A DNA stretch of 64,000 nucleotides from Entophlyctis helioformis. Lineage: Eukaryota; Chytridiomycota; Chytridiomycetes; Chytridiales; Chytriomycetaceae. The position numbers and the translations under genes are program-made. Positions 1-13,514 of this stretch are shown here, in pieces. Numbering within the stretch: position 1 is the first letter of the stretch; each line of letters begins with the position of its first letter. Location of the stretch: contig JAHLKH010000053.1 of the NCBI GenBank assembly GCA_025526915.1, positions 84,544-148,543 of the forward strand. The letters are read 5' to 3'. Under the pieces are notes generated by a model. It was not told the DNA's origin. It made no database searches and saw only the letters and a list, made by a program, of their open reading frames with translations.

Positions 1-78
1 CAAACGCAAACGCAACCGATGTAAGACCTTGTGTGGCGCTGCCGCTGCTCAGCAAAGCCGCTAACCGCTCGTCGGCAG

Positions 79-3000
79 GGATACTACTACTCGCTCGGAA
101 TGGCCATCGCCGTGCTTCTCCACTCGTGCCTCCGCCATATCGAGTTCTTCATGGGCATGCGTTTGGGCATGCAGCTGCGCGTCACGCTCATCGCCGCAGT
201 CTATCGCAAGTGCCTTGCCTTGTCCATCGGCCACACGTCATCCACAGGCATGATCGTCAACCTCGTCTCCAACGATGTCCAGCGCTTTGAGGACGCTGCC
301 ATCTTTGGCAACTTTGCCTGGGTTGGCCCGATCGAGACCGTTCTCTGTTTCTACCTGGTGTACCGCGAGATTGGCTGGGCTGCGTTTGCTGCCGTCGGTG
401 CTCTGCTGTTCTTCATCCCGCTCCAAGGCTTGTTTGCCCGCCAGTTTGGAAGGCTGCGCAAGGAGACAGTCTTGTTCCGCGACGAACGCATCAAGAGCAT
501 CTCAGACATGCTGGCAGGCATCATGGTCGTCAAGGTGCGTGTTGGACGCTTGCATCGTCTCGCACCAGACAATGCTGGGCACACGGGTCTTAACCAGCCT
601 CTTACCATCCGATGCTCTCAAACAGCTCTACGCGTGGGAGGATCCGTTCACCGAAAAGATCCGCTCTTACAGAGAGAAGGAGCTCAAGTACATTGAGAGT
701 GCATCCATCTACCGCGCCATCAACGAAGCCATCTTCTTCGTGTCCACAAGCAAGTCTTGCCATCAGCTCGTGTTGTATCTTGCACACATAGTCAGCCATC
801 TAACTCTGACCCGCCGGCAGTCTTCTTGGAGCTCTGCGGCTTTTTCACATACTTCCTGATCGGAGGCGTCTTTACCCCATCCAAGATCTTTGCCACCCTC
901 ACCTATATCCATGGTGTCCGTGTAACCATGACCAACTTCTTCCCAAAGGCACTCCAGTTCATCTCAGAGGCACTGGTGTCCATGAAGCGTATCCAGGACT
1001 TTTTGTCGCTCCCTGAGATCGACCACGCTGCCGACAATGCCGAGGTCAAGGCGTTCTTCGAGTCGCTCAATGATCCCGCCATCATGATCGCCATCCAGAA
1101 TGCCAGCTTCTCGTGGGGCGAGAGCCGCGTTGGAAACGCATCTCCCGACGCACGCCCTGCATCGCCGTCAACCGACCGTGAGATCCTCAAGGACATCTCG
1201 CTCACCATTCGCCGTGGCGAGCTTGTCGGCGTGTGCGGCCCCGTCGGTGCAGGCAAGTCGTCTCTCATCAACGCCATCCTCGGCGAGATGCAAAAGACGA
1301 GCGGCCGTCTCGGTGTGCGCTCTCGCAAGATCTCCTACGCCAGCCAAACGCCGTGGATCAATGTCGGCTCGATCAAGGACAACATCGTCTTTGGTGGCGT
1401 CTACGACCCCAACCGCTTTGCTGCCGTCCTTCACGCCTGTGCACTTGATCGCGACCTTGACCGCATGCCTGACCGAGAGAACACGCTCATTGGCGAGCGT
1501 GGCGTGACCTTGTCTGGCGGCCAACGTGCCCGCCTTGCCCTCGCTCGTGCCCTATACTACGATGCGGATATCTACATTCTGGACGATCCGCTCTCTGCTG
1601 TCGACACAACGGTTGGCCGCCACCTGTTTGACGAGGCTCTTCGCGGCATGCTCCGCGACAAGGCGGTGATGCTGGTGACGCACCAGCTGCAGAACATCCG
1701 TGCGTGTGACACGGTCGTGCTTCTCGAAGAGGGACGGATTGTGCACCAGGGCAGCTACGCTGAAGTCATGGCGCAAGACACTCCCTTTTGCACAACCATG
1801 CGCGAGTTTGCCACACGCACCGAGTCGCCCAACAGCGATGAAGACTCGCACTCTGACGACAAGAAGGACTCGGAGGACAGCGACTCCACCGCTATGGTCG
1901 CAGCCGCTGCTGTCCTGCGCAAACGTCGCGAGAAGCAGCAGCTCGAAGATGCGCTTGTTGAGGACAGCTCGGGCCAAACGCGCGAGCTTGTCAAGGAGGA
2001 AGTCACCAAGGGGTCTGTCGCTGCCGGTCTGTACTTCAAGTACTTCAAGTCTGGCAGTAATGCTGTGACTGCGGTTGCCCTGCTCCTCATGCTCATCATT
2101 GGACAGGCAGCCGTGCTCGTCACCGACTGGTGGCTTGCCTTTTGGTCGGGCAAGTCGGCCGATGAGCAACGCAACCCTGTATACATTTGGGTGTTTGTCG
2201 CCCTGTGTGTCAGCACCATTGTCATCTCGGTCGTTCGCGCGATTGCCTTCTTCATCGTCTGTCTCCGCTCGAGCAAAAAGTCGTTTGTGGGGATGCTCGC
2301 GGCAGTCTTCCGCAGCCCAATGTCCTTCTTCCAGAACAATCCTCACGGCCGCATCATGAAGTAAGTGCACAGCCGCACTTGCACAGCCGCACTTGCACAC
2401 ACTGCCAAGGATGGCTGTTCTGGCGTGATTCTAACTCTTGCTTGCTTGCTTGCTTGGCACGCAGCCGCTTCTCCAAGGACATCAGTATGATGGACGAGAT
2501 GCTTCCCATGACATTCTTTGACTTTATCCAGTGCTTCTTCATCATCATCGGCACGTTTATCCTCTGTGGCGCAGCGGTTCCCTATGTCCTTATCCTCGTG
2601 CCGTTCATCTCGATGGCCTTTTGGCAGCTGCGCAAGATCTTCCTCGCCACGTCGCGCCAAGTCAAGCGCTTCGAAGCCACCACGCGCTCGCCCGTGTACT
2701 CTGATTTCCCCGCCACTCTCGAGGGTCTTTCCACCATCCGCGCATTCTCGGCCGAGAACCGCTTCAAGGGTCGCTTCTTTGCACTCCAAGACGACAACAC
2801 GCGCATGTGGTTCTCGTTCTTGTCTGTGAACCGTTGGCTCGGGTTCCGTCTTGACATGCTCTCATCACTGTTCCTGATCGTCCTTGCCTTTGCTGCCACT
2901 GCCCTTCGTGGCCCTCTTGGTTTGCGTCCTGGACTCGTTGGTCTCATGCTCTCGTACAGCCTGCAGCTCATGGGCGCCATGCAATGGGCTGTGCGCCAGT

Positions 3001-3926
3001 CAGCCGAGGTTGAGAACCTGATGGTGTCTGTGGAGCGCGTGTTCGAGTACACCGAGCTGCCCTCTGAGGCAGCCTCTGTCACCGACACGAAACCCGGCGA
3101 CCACTGGCCCGAGTTTGGCGATGTGCTTGTCAACGACATGACGCTCGCCTACCCAGCACCGAACCCGGCTGATACACCAAAGGCTGTGCTGAAGGGCATC
3201 AATGTCCACTTCATGCCTGGCACCAAGGTTGGCATCGTTGGACGCACCGGTGCCGGCAAGAGTTCGTTCTTGCAGGCACTGTTCCGGCTTGTGGAGCCCA
3301 CGCCGGCCGGATCGATTGTGATTGATGGCATCAAGACGTCGGATCTCGGACTCAAGGATCTGCGTTCGCGCATCTCGATCATCCCGCAGGAGCCGTTCTG
3401 TTTCAAGGGCACGCTTCGCTTCAACATTGATCCCTTTGGACGCTATTCGGACGAGGAGCTGTGGCGTGTGCTTGAGGCGGTTGAGCTGCGCTCGACGGTG
3501 TCAGAGCTTCCCGGCAAGCTCGAAGCGCCTGTGGGCGAGAATGGCGGCAACTGGTCCGTCGGCGAGCGCCAGCTCATCTGTCTCGCGCGCGCCATTCTGC
3601 GCGACACGCGTTTGATTGTCATGGACGAGGCAACGTCTGCAGTGGACATGCGCACGGACCAGCTGGTGCAGAAGGCGATTCGCTCCGAGGGCGGCCTGTT
3701 TGCCAATGCGACGGTGCTGACGATTGCGCATCGCCTCAACACGGTGGTTGACTTTGACGCCATTCTTGTTCTCGAGGCGGGCCAAGTCGTCGAGTTTGAC
3801 TCGCCGCATGTGCTGCTGAGCCGGCCAGAGTCGCACTTTTCTCAGCTTGCAGATGCGACTGGACCCGAGAACGCACAGCTGCTGCGCGACATTGCTGCCG
3901 CCAAGGCGGCGTCTCTGAGCAGCTGA
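79..3926 (+). CDS. ABCC-family (MRP-like) ABC transporter, 5' end outside window
   Basis: Multidrug-resistance-type ABC exporter of the C subfamily. Family members move organic anions, glutathione conjugates or peptides across plasma or vacuolar membranes; the substrate here is unknown. The first visible exon follows an acceptor at 76-78 and starts inside transmembrane domain 1. NBD1 has Walker A GPVGAGKSS (near 1240), signature LSGGQ (near 1515) and Walker B IYILDDP. An acidic Ser/Asp linker (1830-1990) leads to TMD2. NBD2 has GRTGAGKSS (near 3240), Walker B LIVMDEA, and a signature degenerate to SVGERQ instead of LSGGQ, which is known in ABCC NBD2s. Introns lie at 535-625, about 754-791 (junction tentative) and 2360-2463. 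The segment LYAWED after the first intron is typical of ABCC proteins. Whether a TMD0 domain exists cannot be seen. Confidence 0.93.
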
Positions 3927-4035
3927 TCTGTCTGCCGTGTGTTTACAGTGTGTCAACACTTCGTGAATGAAGCCCGTTGCTTCTTGGTTGGCCACGCTTC
4001 GATCCACAACTTCCCGCCAAACTGAACGTCGCGGC

Positions 4036-7000
4036 ATGGGCAATCTCACATCGACGGCCGTTCCTCGTGCTGCCGTGGCAGGCATCGACTCGTACGTGAG
4101 CGAGCTGCCAGAGCTGGCCTACGAGAAGAGGTGCGTTGCGGATGTGACTGTTTTGCCAGCACGTCTGTCCGGCTGTCTCTGTAGCCGACCCTGGCTGGCT
4201 GCCTGTCTGGCTGGACTGTTCACACTTGCATCTGCGGCCATGTCGGGCACAGCATGGGCAGCTCGCGGTTCCTCAAGACCATCCGCTGCAGACACCCAGA
4301 GGGCCTTGTGGTGGTCAAGATATACGTCAAGCCGCAGCCTGGCCTGTCGCTCAAGCGGCAACTCAAGGAGCTGCAGCGTGCGTTCTCTGCCGCATGTCCG
4401 CCGTGTGCATCGTCCAACTGACGCTCGGCTGCATGCACCAGACGAGCGGGATCTGCTCAGCGGCCTGCCCAACATCCTGGCCTACCACCACATCAGCGAG
4501 ACAGAGCGTGCAGGCTACCTCTTTCGCCAGTTTATCGCCAGCAATGTATACGATCGCATAAGGTGCGGGCTTGCGCTGGCCAATCTGAGTGCCCGTCTGG
4601 ATGGTTGTGGCTCAGCACGCTGCGCTGACACTTGCCGTGACAGCAATCGCCCCTTCATGACCACCTTTGAGAAAAAGTGGATCTCGTTCCAAATCCTCAT
4701 GGGTGTCGTCGAGGCACACTCGAGACAGGCAAGTCCCTGCCCCGCTGTCGCCGATTCCATCCAAAGCACACTCATCCCTGATCGCATGCACGCTAGGTGT
4801 ACCACGGAGATATCAAGACAGAAAACATTTTTGTCACCAGCTGGAACTGGGTGTATCTGTCAGACTTTAGCTCGTTCAAGCCAGCACATCTGCCAGAAGA
4901 CAATCCGGCCGACTTTGCCTACTTTTTCGACACTTCTGCGCGCAGGTCGTGCTACCTTGCACCAGAGCGGTTCCTGGATCCCTCAGCGGCAGGTGCTTCG
5001 GACAGCGGCGGCAAGCTGACGTGGGAAATGGACATTTTTGCGCTGGGGTGCACGATGGCCGAGATCTTCCTGGAAGGCGTGCCCGTGTTCACGCTGTCGC
5101 AGCTGCTACGGTATCGCAAGGGCAAGTACGATCCGACAGCCATGATCGACAAGATTGAAGACGCCAGCATGCGCAGCATGATCAAGCACATGCTGCAGCT
5201 GGATCCAAGCGGGAGACTGACCGCTCAAGAATACCTCTCAGAGTGGTGCGCATCGTCATTCCATGGTCATCTCTTGGTCACTTGTTAATACTGACACGAG
5301 CCTGCTTGGGTAATGGACAGGCGTGGCAAGGCGTTCCCAGAGTACTTTTACGTGTTCCTGCATCCATACTTGGCGTCGCTTTCAGATCCATATGCATCCG
5401 CGAGCTCGACGCAGTACCACGTGTTTCTTGCCAACAACACAAACGCGATTGTCGCTGATGCCGACGCCAAGATCGACCGCATCTACTACGACTTTGACCG
5501 CATCGCAGACGCGCTGGAAATCCCCAACCCTCGGCTGGACCGCACATCGCTGCCAGGCTCGACATCCGTACTCAACGAGCCCATTGACTCGAGCACGAGA
5601 AGCAGAGGGGGCAGTACAGGGTCGCTAGACGGCCCGCCAGACCCATCCGTAAAGCAGAGCGTCCTGCCCAAGACGCTGCTACCTGTCCACGTACACATTC
5701 CCAAGTTTGTGTCCAGCACGATCGACATGGCAAAGAGTGCACGCGCTGCAGACGGCTGTCTTGTCTTGATTGCGGTCATCTGCGCCACCATCCGCAACAC
5801 ACTGTACCCGACATCGCGACTTCGGGGACTGGATCTGCTGCTCACCATGGGCATGCAAGTCTCTGATGAGCATAAGCTGGACCGCATTGTGCCGTACATG
5901 GTGACGCTTCTTTCAGACGAGAATCCGATCGTGCGGATCAATGCCCTGGCTGCATTGACACAATTGGTATGGTTTCACAGCAACAGGCATGATCACACTG
6001 CTTCGTCTGAACGCGTGCTGACCAGAATGCTATTGTCATTCTTAGCTTGGCGCAGTCAAGTCCATGACGCCTTCTGATGCCAGCATCTTCCCAGACTACA
6101 TCTTGCCCAGCCTGAAACGGTTCCTCACTGATCCCAACACACTCGCACGTGCTGCCTATGCCCAGTGCCTACCAGCCATTGGCAAGTGATCGCACACACG
6201 TCTCGGGAGTCCTGGCTGGTGACTAACACAGACTGATTGTATTCAGCCGAGATCGCGTTCCAGTTTCTGGAATTGTCGCAGCTGCTCAAGACCGAGGGCA
6301 ATCCAGATCTTGACATGGACACCAACTTGTACCAGGTAGTTAAGCACGCAGCGATATGAACCTGACATTCATGACATCTGGCTGCCAGTGCTTACATGGG
6401 TTGGTAGATGAGCTACGATGCCAACTTGCGTGATCTTCAAGACGCTGTGCAAGAAGATGTCGTGGCGCTGCTAATTGACCCGCATTCGCTTGTCAAGCGG
6501 TCGCTGTTGACGGACATGCCGCGATTGTGCATCTTCTTTGGACGCCAAAAGGCCAATGATGTGCTGCTGTCGCACATGATTACGTATCTCAACGATCCAG
6601 ACTGGATGCTGCGAAGGTGTGTGTTCATTCACTGCGTTGTCTCGATGCAGAGTGGGATGGCTGACACTGGCTGCAGTGCCTTTTGTGAGGCTATTGTCGG
6701 TGTGGGCACGTTTGTCGGAATGCGCAGTTTGGAAGAGTACATACTGCCGCTCATGGTGCAGGCACTGACGGGTGAGTCCCATCGTGATCTGGGCTGGCAT
6801 TCGTTCAAGATGGAGCGGCATGACTCACTTCCGTGTGGCTGGCATCGCACGGGTAGACGCGGAAGAGTTTGTTGTTGAAAAGGTGCTCAACTCTCTCACG
6901 TCGCTCGCGGAGCTTGGGCTGATTGCCAAGAGCAAGCTCAGGGAGCTGTGCACATCGGTGCTTCCACTCGTCTGCCATCCCAATCGGTGGATACGATATG

Positions 7001-10000
7001 GCGTCGTTGCGTTCCTGGCAGCATCTGCGCGGCTCATGCCGCTGATTGACGTGCGATGCGTGCTCTATCCCATGGTCAAGCCTTTTCTGCGACGAGAAGC
7101 ACCCAGCCTCACCGAGATTGGGCTGCTCGAGAACATCAAGTCACCGGTATGTGCACTTGAATGTGCGCATCAGGCAGCATTGCGTGAGACTCAACCGCCC
7201 GTGTCCTGCGATAGATATCAAGACAGCTGTACGAGCACACCATCCTGTACGCCTCCAAGAACAGCGGCAACGGTGGCAATTTGCTGATTCAGGGGAGCGT
7301 TGGCTCTTACACGCGGCAAGGCGTTGGGAGCTATCAGCAGGGCAACGGCGGCAGCCCGCGTGGAACCCATGAGTCCAGTGGATACGGCGGAAACCAAGGC
7401 GGGCTGCTGTCTCGTCTCAAGGAACTCGGCATGGCAGACGAGGACAAGGAGAAGCTGTTTGCGATGAAGTACTTTATCGCCAAGGCATCGGCAGCACGCC
7501 TCAGACGCCAGGACTCAAGTGCAGCAGCTGGCTCTGGACTCGCACTCGAGGCAGATCTGAGCCACATCGCCCTGCGAGATCACGGCGTTACCCTGCACAC
7601 TGTGTTTTTGACTCCCCCCGCCAACCAGCCGGCTTCTCGCCAGAATGACTTGCGCCAGTCCATGTCGACGGGACTGAACGGATCGCGGAATGCACTGGAC
7701 AGCAAGCGTGGCAGTCGCGCCAATCTAGCCATAGCAGCAGCAACCGCGTCGCTCTCTCCGTTGCTGGGTTTGGGAGTGGCGTCAACCGCAGGAACAGCGG
7801 GTAGTGGAAGCGTGGCAGGAGAGATTGCAAGCAACAAGAGCAGTCCTAGCAGCAGCATTGCATACAATGGCATCGACTCGATGGTATCCCAGGACCGTAT
7901 CTCTCCAGCGTCCTCTTTGGACATGCAAGAAGGTCTTGCCGTTCAGCGCCGTGCTATACCACGTCCGCGGTCAGAGTCGCATCTTCCTGGCGGTGTCAAG
8001 CGCCACTCCAAAACGAGCAGCATTGGCAACTATGATCTCACCGCAGACCCAGCAATGGTGCTCGGCAGCAACGATCGCCACTCTCGACGCTCGTCGTGGC
8101 GAGGCCGTGTTGCAACGACGGTCGAGTCTGCAACAGCTGCCGATGGACAGGAAAAGTACATTCGGCGCGTGCTGGAGAAGAAGACCAAGGAACTCTTTCC
8201 GCCGCCTCTGCCCGGTACGCGCAACACATGGAATGGATGCATGCTTGCCACTCATGCTGATGTTGTTTCTGGCACTTGCCCTGAACGTGTATGCCACAGA
8301 ACTCGGACCCAAAGTGACGCTCGAGGGTCGCACAGCAGCCGTCGATGCGCGGCTTCGACGTGTTCGTGCTGGCGTGAACGCGGCCTCTGAGCTCAAGGGC
8401 TGGCGGCCCAAAGGCATCTTGGTCGCGCACTTTGCAGAGCACGTCAACCAAGTCAATGCCATCCGGGTTGCGCCTGACCATGGCTTCTTTGCAACCTGCT
8501 CTGACGACGGCACCGTCAAAATCTGGGACACCAACCGGCTGCACACCAATGTCGCCAATCGAGCACGGCTGACATACTCGGGCATGGGTGAGTCGTGACG
8601 GGCAGATGCTGTTGATGCCAGTCTGGTGGCTATGGTGCTCAATGCTATCAAACAGGTGGGCGGGTCAAGGCCATCACGTTCTGCGAATCCAAGCATAGCA
8701 TAGTGTCCTCGTCCGATAATGGACAGATCCACATCAATCGGTGAGAGGGGCTACAACCCACGCGAGTTCGCTCATCAGTCACTGACGGATGTGTGCGTGC
8801 AACCATGGCAGCGTCGAGTACATCAAGCCGGCCCAGGGATCGATCAAGTACACTGGATTTGCGCCTGTGCAGAGTCTGGCGCTTCGCAACGAGCACGCGA
8901 CCCTGCTGGACCACTGCGAAACCGACATGCAGTCACTCCTCATCTTTGGCACAACGCGCGGCCGGTTCAGTGCGCTCGACCTGCGGTCCATGAAAGAGGC
9001 GTGGTCGTTCCAGATCCCGCCGCACCATGGCTCGCTAACAGCCATGACGTTCAACCGCAAGAACATGTGGGCACTGACCGGCACACATCGCGGCGTTCTC
9101 TCGCTGTGGGATATCAGGTTCCAGCTGTGTGCCAAGACCTGGATGCATCCGTCCCGAGCACGCATCAACAAGCTTGCGCCGTACCTGTGCAAAAGCCAGA
9201 CGCGGGCGGGCATGAATGCGGGTGGCAAGCTGGTTGCCATGTCGGTCGCGAATGCCAGCAGCGAGATCTCTGTCTGGAATGTGAGCACGGGGCAGTGTGC
9301 CGAGGTGTTTGGTGTGGCGAGCGAAGCAGGCGGCACTTCGACTTGGTCAAGTGTCGACGCTGACCATGAGCTGCAGCGCGTCTTTGTTGATGGCTTGCAG
9401 GTATGTATTGCGTCTCGATCGCACATGCAGCACGCACGTTCCCGTTTGCTGACCTGCATCGCCTTGGTTGATGGCAGTCCATGGCGCCACCAAGCATGCA
9501 CGAGCTGACGGATGACACCGCGTCATTGTCGCTGTATGGGACACACAAGCACCAAGGCGTCCGCTCATTCTCTATCCAGCCAGATGGGCCGTTCATGGTT
9601 GCAGTCGGCAATGACCGCAAGCTGCGATACTGGGATCTCGGCAGAATCGACGACAGCTACGTCGTCAGTGGCAACGAGGATGAAGGCACACTGTACAAGT
9701 ACAGGTAGGCCTGGCAGCGGGATCACTGCCGCTTGTGGATTGCATTGACTCATGGCTGCTTGCCTTGCGATAGTTCAAGCTTCTATCAAGACGCCAACGT
9801 TCACTTGGAGTCGCCTGCATCGCAGCATCTGATGCCTCAGCCGGCACCGTCGTCAGCATCCGGCGATCACGGTCGCGTCGCGTCAACCCAGTCGTGGTCG
9901 CCCTTGCGCAATCTGCCTGGCATGCAGCCGACAGACGAGGTGTCGCGACGCAACAGCGGATCGGCAGCCGCCAGCAGCGGCAGCGCAAACAGCAGTAGCA

Positions 10001-10284
10001 GCAGCACCAGCGTTCTTGGTGCAGTCACTGGGCAGGGTTCTAGTCAGCCAGGAGGCTCGAGCGCAGCCCGTGCCAGTGGCAGCAGGAGCGTCAGCGGCGG
10101 ATCGGGCCGTTCGCTGTGGCTGAGCGACAGACGGACAACCGCAGGCAGCAGTAGCGAGGCACTGATTACCAGTGCAGTGCCCCGCAGACACTTGGACGGC
10201 ATGACCGACGTGGCCGTGACGCAGTTCCCGCATCCGATGATCATCACCAGCGGCCGTGACGGCGTGGTCAAGGTCTGGCAATGA
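4036..10284 (+). CDS. VPS15: VPS15 / PIK3R4, regulatory pseudokinase-like subunit of the class III PI3-kinase complex
   Basis: Membrane-anchored scaffold that activates the VPS34 lipid kinase in autophagy and endosomal sorting. The chosen ATG begins MGNLTS, fitting the N-myristoylation signal of the family. Domains in order: a kinase domain with the VPS15 hallmark HGDIKTEN (near 4800) and DFS in place of DFG; a HEAT-repeat region (about 5690-7140); a long Ser/Gly-rich linker; and a C-terminal WD40 propeller (8400-10280) ending GRDGVVKVWQ. About 16 short introns can be placed by conserved reading, for example 4131-4252, 6182-6246 and 8588-8654, giving about 1,700 residues, somewhat longer than yeast Vps15. 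Poly-Ser/Gly insertions in the propeller (9840-10150) account for part of the extra length. The whole frame is intact. The gene is convergent with the kinase that ends at 10428. Confidence 0.96.
6182..6246 (+). other. Non-canonical GC-AG intron in VPS15
   Basis: The exon ends ...GCCATTG and the intron begins GCAAGTGATC, then ends TATTCAG before CCGAGATCGCG. No GT donor restores the HEAT-repeat reading frame here, whereas a GC donor (G|GCAAGT, the known consensus of GC-AG introns) joins ...CLPAI to AEIAFQF exactly. It is 65 nt long, like its neighbours. Confidence 0.8.
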
Positions 10285-10427
10285 ATGCGCTTGTGTCACA
10301 AGGCAATCCATTCACTTTATTCGTTGGTATTGGCTGATGTTGGTTGTTGAGACAAGGCACGCGCTGGGATTGGAAAGCAGTACAAGGTATACTGGGCAGA
10401 GGATGGAGCGTGGGCAGGTCCATGGGT

Positions 10428-12768
10428 TCAAACAAGGGTCTCGATCTGATCGGCCATGCTCGCATCGCTGCGTCTAAAGGTGAATCCAACAAAGGCGGTG
10501 CGCAAGCCGCGAGCCTCGTCACTGCTGCGGCCGGCCTCTGCATCGTCGTTCATGACCGTGCGGCGCAGATCGTCTTGGCGCTGGTGCACTTCCTTGTACC
10601 GCGCCATGTCCTCTGGATCATCAAAGTTGTCAAAGTACGATGTGTCGGTTGGCGATGCGAGCTGGGGAACCAGCGGCGCTTTGGGGCCCTGGGGTGTGCG
10701 CAGCAGCTCGAGATTGATGTGCTCGCCAAGGAACGGATGGCGCTGGATCTCTTCAGGAGTCTTGTACCGGTCTTCCTGGCTTGCAATCAGACTGGCATGG
10801 GTGTCAGATGAGAGCAGCCGCACGACAGAATGGACGATGCTTCCTCTGACTTACTGTGTGATGAGATCCCATGATGGGTCCGACAGGTTGAACTCTTCGT
10901 CTTCGCCAACATACACCGGCCGCTCAAGAACGCGTTTCCAGTGGTACACATTGAGCCAGACGTCGTCGGTCGACTTGGCTGTAAAGGGTGGGTATCCGGC
11001 CAGACACTCGAACAGGATACACCCGAGCGACCAGTAATCGACTGTAAAGTCGTATCCAGCCTGAGTCGCAACCAGCACCTCGGGTGCCATGTAGTCGGGC
11101 GATCCAACCAGCGTGAACGCGCGAAGGTCCTTGCGCACCGACCGATGCGTGTTGAAGCGCTCCGTTACAGTACGCGGCGTGAGCAGCGTGTGCTTGAGCT
11201 TTTCGAGCTTGGAACGCAGCGACTCGATGACCTCTGGCGACAGCGTGCCGCGGCTCAGGCCAAAGTCGGTGAGCTTGATATGGCCGGTTGCGTCAATCAG
11301 AAAGTTTTCGGGCTTGAGGTCGCGGTGGATGTAACCGAAACGGTGGAGCGCAAAGACGGATGAGCACATTTCTGCAAAGTAGACGCGGGCATGCTGTTCG
11401 CGCAGGACACCGCTCAGGTTCAACAGAGTCCGGAAATCGCCACCTGGGACATATTCCTGCATCGGTCAGGTGTCGGTCAGTGTGGATCCCGCCCATGTCT
11501 TTTTGCATGTGCATTACCATGGCGAGATACACGCTGTCCATGTCTTGGAAGGCATACAGCAGCTTGACAAGCCATGGCGAGTCGCTGCGTGCCAGAATGT
11601 CGCGCTCGGTCAGGATATGCTGGACCTGCGCACATGAAGATGCACAAGTAGCCATTGCAGCCGACAGTGTAAGATCATCCAGGCTGCACTTGTCATGATC
11701 CACTGCTGGCAGCCGTGGTACGATACCTCGCCCATTTTCTGCAGCAGCTTCTTGTTCATGCGCTTGAGAGCACACAGCTCCTGTGAGTCCTTCTTGCGTG
11801 CCAAGAACACCTGCCCATACCCTCCTTGCCCGACCTGCTTGAGGATCTGGAAATGGCTCAGTCGCATACGCGTGCGGCGCTTCCGTAAATGCGCACGCTC
11901 GCGTCCACAGTATGACGCCCACTGGCGTGTTGCTTCCTCCTCGGACAGCTGGGAGGCATGCTGTTAGTGCTGCCACTTGCCAAGGAGACCGGCCATCACG
12001 TCGTACTTCGCTGTGAGCCATGTACGACTTGAACTCGCCCAGCCTCTGCTTGCGCTTGTCAATGTATGTCAGCAGATCAAAGTAGTGGTCGAGAAAGACT
12101 GTGCTCAGCGAATGAGGGTCAGCTTTGTTGGTCGTGGGTCTGATGCTCGTCACTCCTCATGGACACGTACACATCTTCATCAGGTTGCAGTTTCGGATGG
12201 TAGCGGGGCTTGCACTCGGCGATGCGGATTTGGGCAAAGCCTCACCAGTGGCTTCGGCTTGTCGCGTCTTGGGCTCGGCCGTGGCAGCTGGATCGTGGAC
12301 GTGAGGCTTTCGCAACGTGACCGTGTCCGCGTTCGCGTTTGCGTTCATCGGCTGCGTCGCGTGGGCCGCTGACTTGTTCAGTGTTGGCAAAGGCCACACT
12401 GAGTGAGGGGATGATTTGAATGCGGCCAGCCGATGAGCAGCACCTACTATTGTCTGGAGCGCAGCTGAATATGCAGGGGGTCTTGGCAGCAAGCTGCTGA
12501 TAGTGCTGTGGAAATCTGCTTCGGCAGCGACAGCGGCGACGTCAGTGTCGCTTGGTGCCATGCCCGAGGTCGGAAAGCGGTCGAGTGCCGGAAAGACGCG
12601 AGACGACGTGAGTGTAGCATCTGCGGCTGCGACTGCGGCCGCTGTACTGCGACCGTCTGGGACAGTGCCGCAGGAGGCGGCCGCGTGCTTGGTTGCTGAT
12701 GGTCCAGCGATCTCGCCCACGGACAATGACGCCAGGGCTGCCTGTATGTTTGCTGCAGAGTACGACAT
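10428..12768 (-). CDS. NDR/LATS-family AGC kinase of the Dbf2/Sid2 type (mitotic exit / septation)
   Basis: Serine/threonine kinase that acts with a MOB co-activator in the mitotic exit or septation network. The N-terminal regulatory segment contains FLDHYFDLLTYIDKRKQRL, the MOB-binding type of region. The kinase domain has GQGGYGQV, ALKRMNKK, HRDLKPEN, DFGLSRG, then the long NDR-family insert before VGSPDYMAPEVL, and VDYWSLGC. The C-terminal hydrophobic motif FVGFTFRR, with its regulatory Thr, matches Dbf2/Sid2. Introns on the minus strand: 11961-12006, 11626-11726, about 11461-11522, and 10792-10854. The join between the Ala/Pro-rich first exon (ATG at 12768) and the MOB-binding exon near 12140-12172 is unresolved: the simplest GT-AG intron would be only 31-33 nt, and a 76-nt alternative uses a weak donor. 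The start is therefore less certain than the rest. Confidence 0.92.
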
Positions 12769-13014
12769 CTTGTCCAGCGTCCAGTTTTGCGGTTGGCCGG
12801 CAAGTCTAGCGAGCGACGCTCTCGATAGATTGGGGTTTGAGGCCCGCGGCGTGGCGGAGAAGAAGAGGCCGCCTTGTGTCGGCAACGTGTCCCACAGCAC
12901 ATGGACCGGATTGAGATGGCTTGCCGGCGAGCCTGATGTGGCAGCAGCGGCGAGTTGTGTGGCTGGGAGGCAAGCGGGTCGATCCATCCGGATCAGTTCG
13001 GATGGCACCGTGTA

Positions 13015-13044
13015 GCATCGCATGGCATCGCATGGCATCGCGTG
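13015..13044. repeat. Short tandem repeat, 10-bp unit
   Basis: Three near-identical copies of gcatcgcatg / gcatcgcgtg stand in the 803-bp intergenic region between the kinase start (12768) and glycogen synthase (13572). No gene with coding character is seen in that interval; the open minus-strand frame there is a composition effect. Confidence 0.8.
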
Positions 13045-13421
13045 GCTGCTCCCGCACACCCACAGCCGAAAAGTAGGCCGCCGGTTCTTTGCGATGGATG
13101 CGATGGATCTGCGGACATGAATGCGGGCTGATTGCGCCACAGCCCTTTGTTGGCCGCCAGCACGGTGAGTCATTGCGATCCGTCGACGATGTGATAAGAT
13201 GGATGGACGGGCGACGATACGAGCAGATGCTGACAAAGCCTGCCCTGCCCTGCCCATGACGATGCCGCCGCCGACGATCGCTGTCCAATGAGTCGGGGTC
13301 GGCCGGTGCCCGACATGGAGGTGGCAGCGCATCCGCCCGTCAGCCTATCCGCCCGTTTGCCATCGGCCCGTGTCCGCTCACAGCGCATGTGTGCATGCGG
13401 GAATCAGCGCATTCCGCACCG

Positions 13422-13471
13422 GCCAGCCAGCCAGCCAGCCGTCAATCCCGCCAGCCATCCCGCCAGCCATC
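13422..13471. repeat. CCAG/CCAGC microsatellite-like tract
   Basis: Repeated ccagccagccagccagcc followed by cgccagccatcc-type units, upstream of the glycogen synthase TATA-like box. Similar (C)CAGC tracts occur at several introns and intergenic sites in this window and look like a genome-wide simple-sequence habit. Confidence 0.7.
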
Positions 13472-13514
13472 TGTCCGCCTGCTCGGGATCGGATGGCATC
13501 GGATTCCAGCTGGC

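Noticed and set aside
12769..13332. Minus-strand open frame upstream of the Dbf2/Sid2 kinase ATG, in frame with it
   Set aside because: Contains 10-bp tandem repeats and residues without conserved character, and reaches towards the glycogen synthase promoter; kept as intergenic. An alternative N-terminal extension of the kinase cannot be fully excluded.
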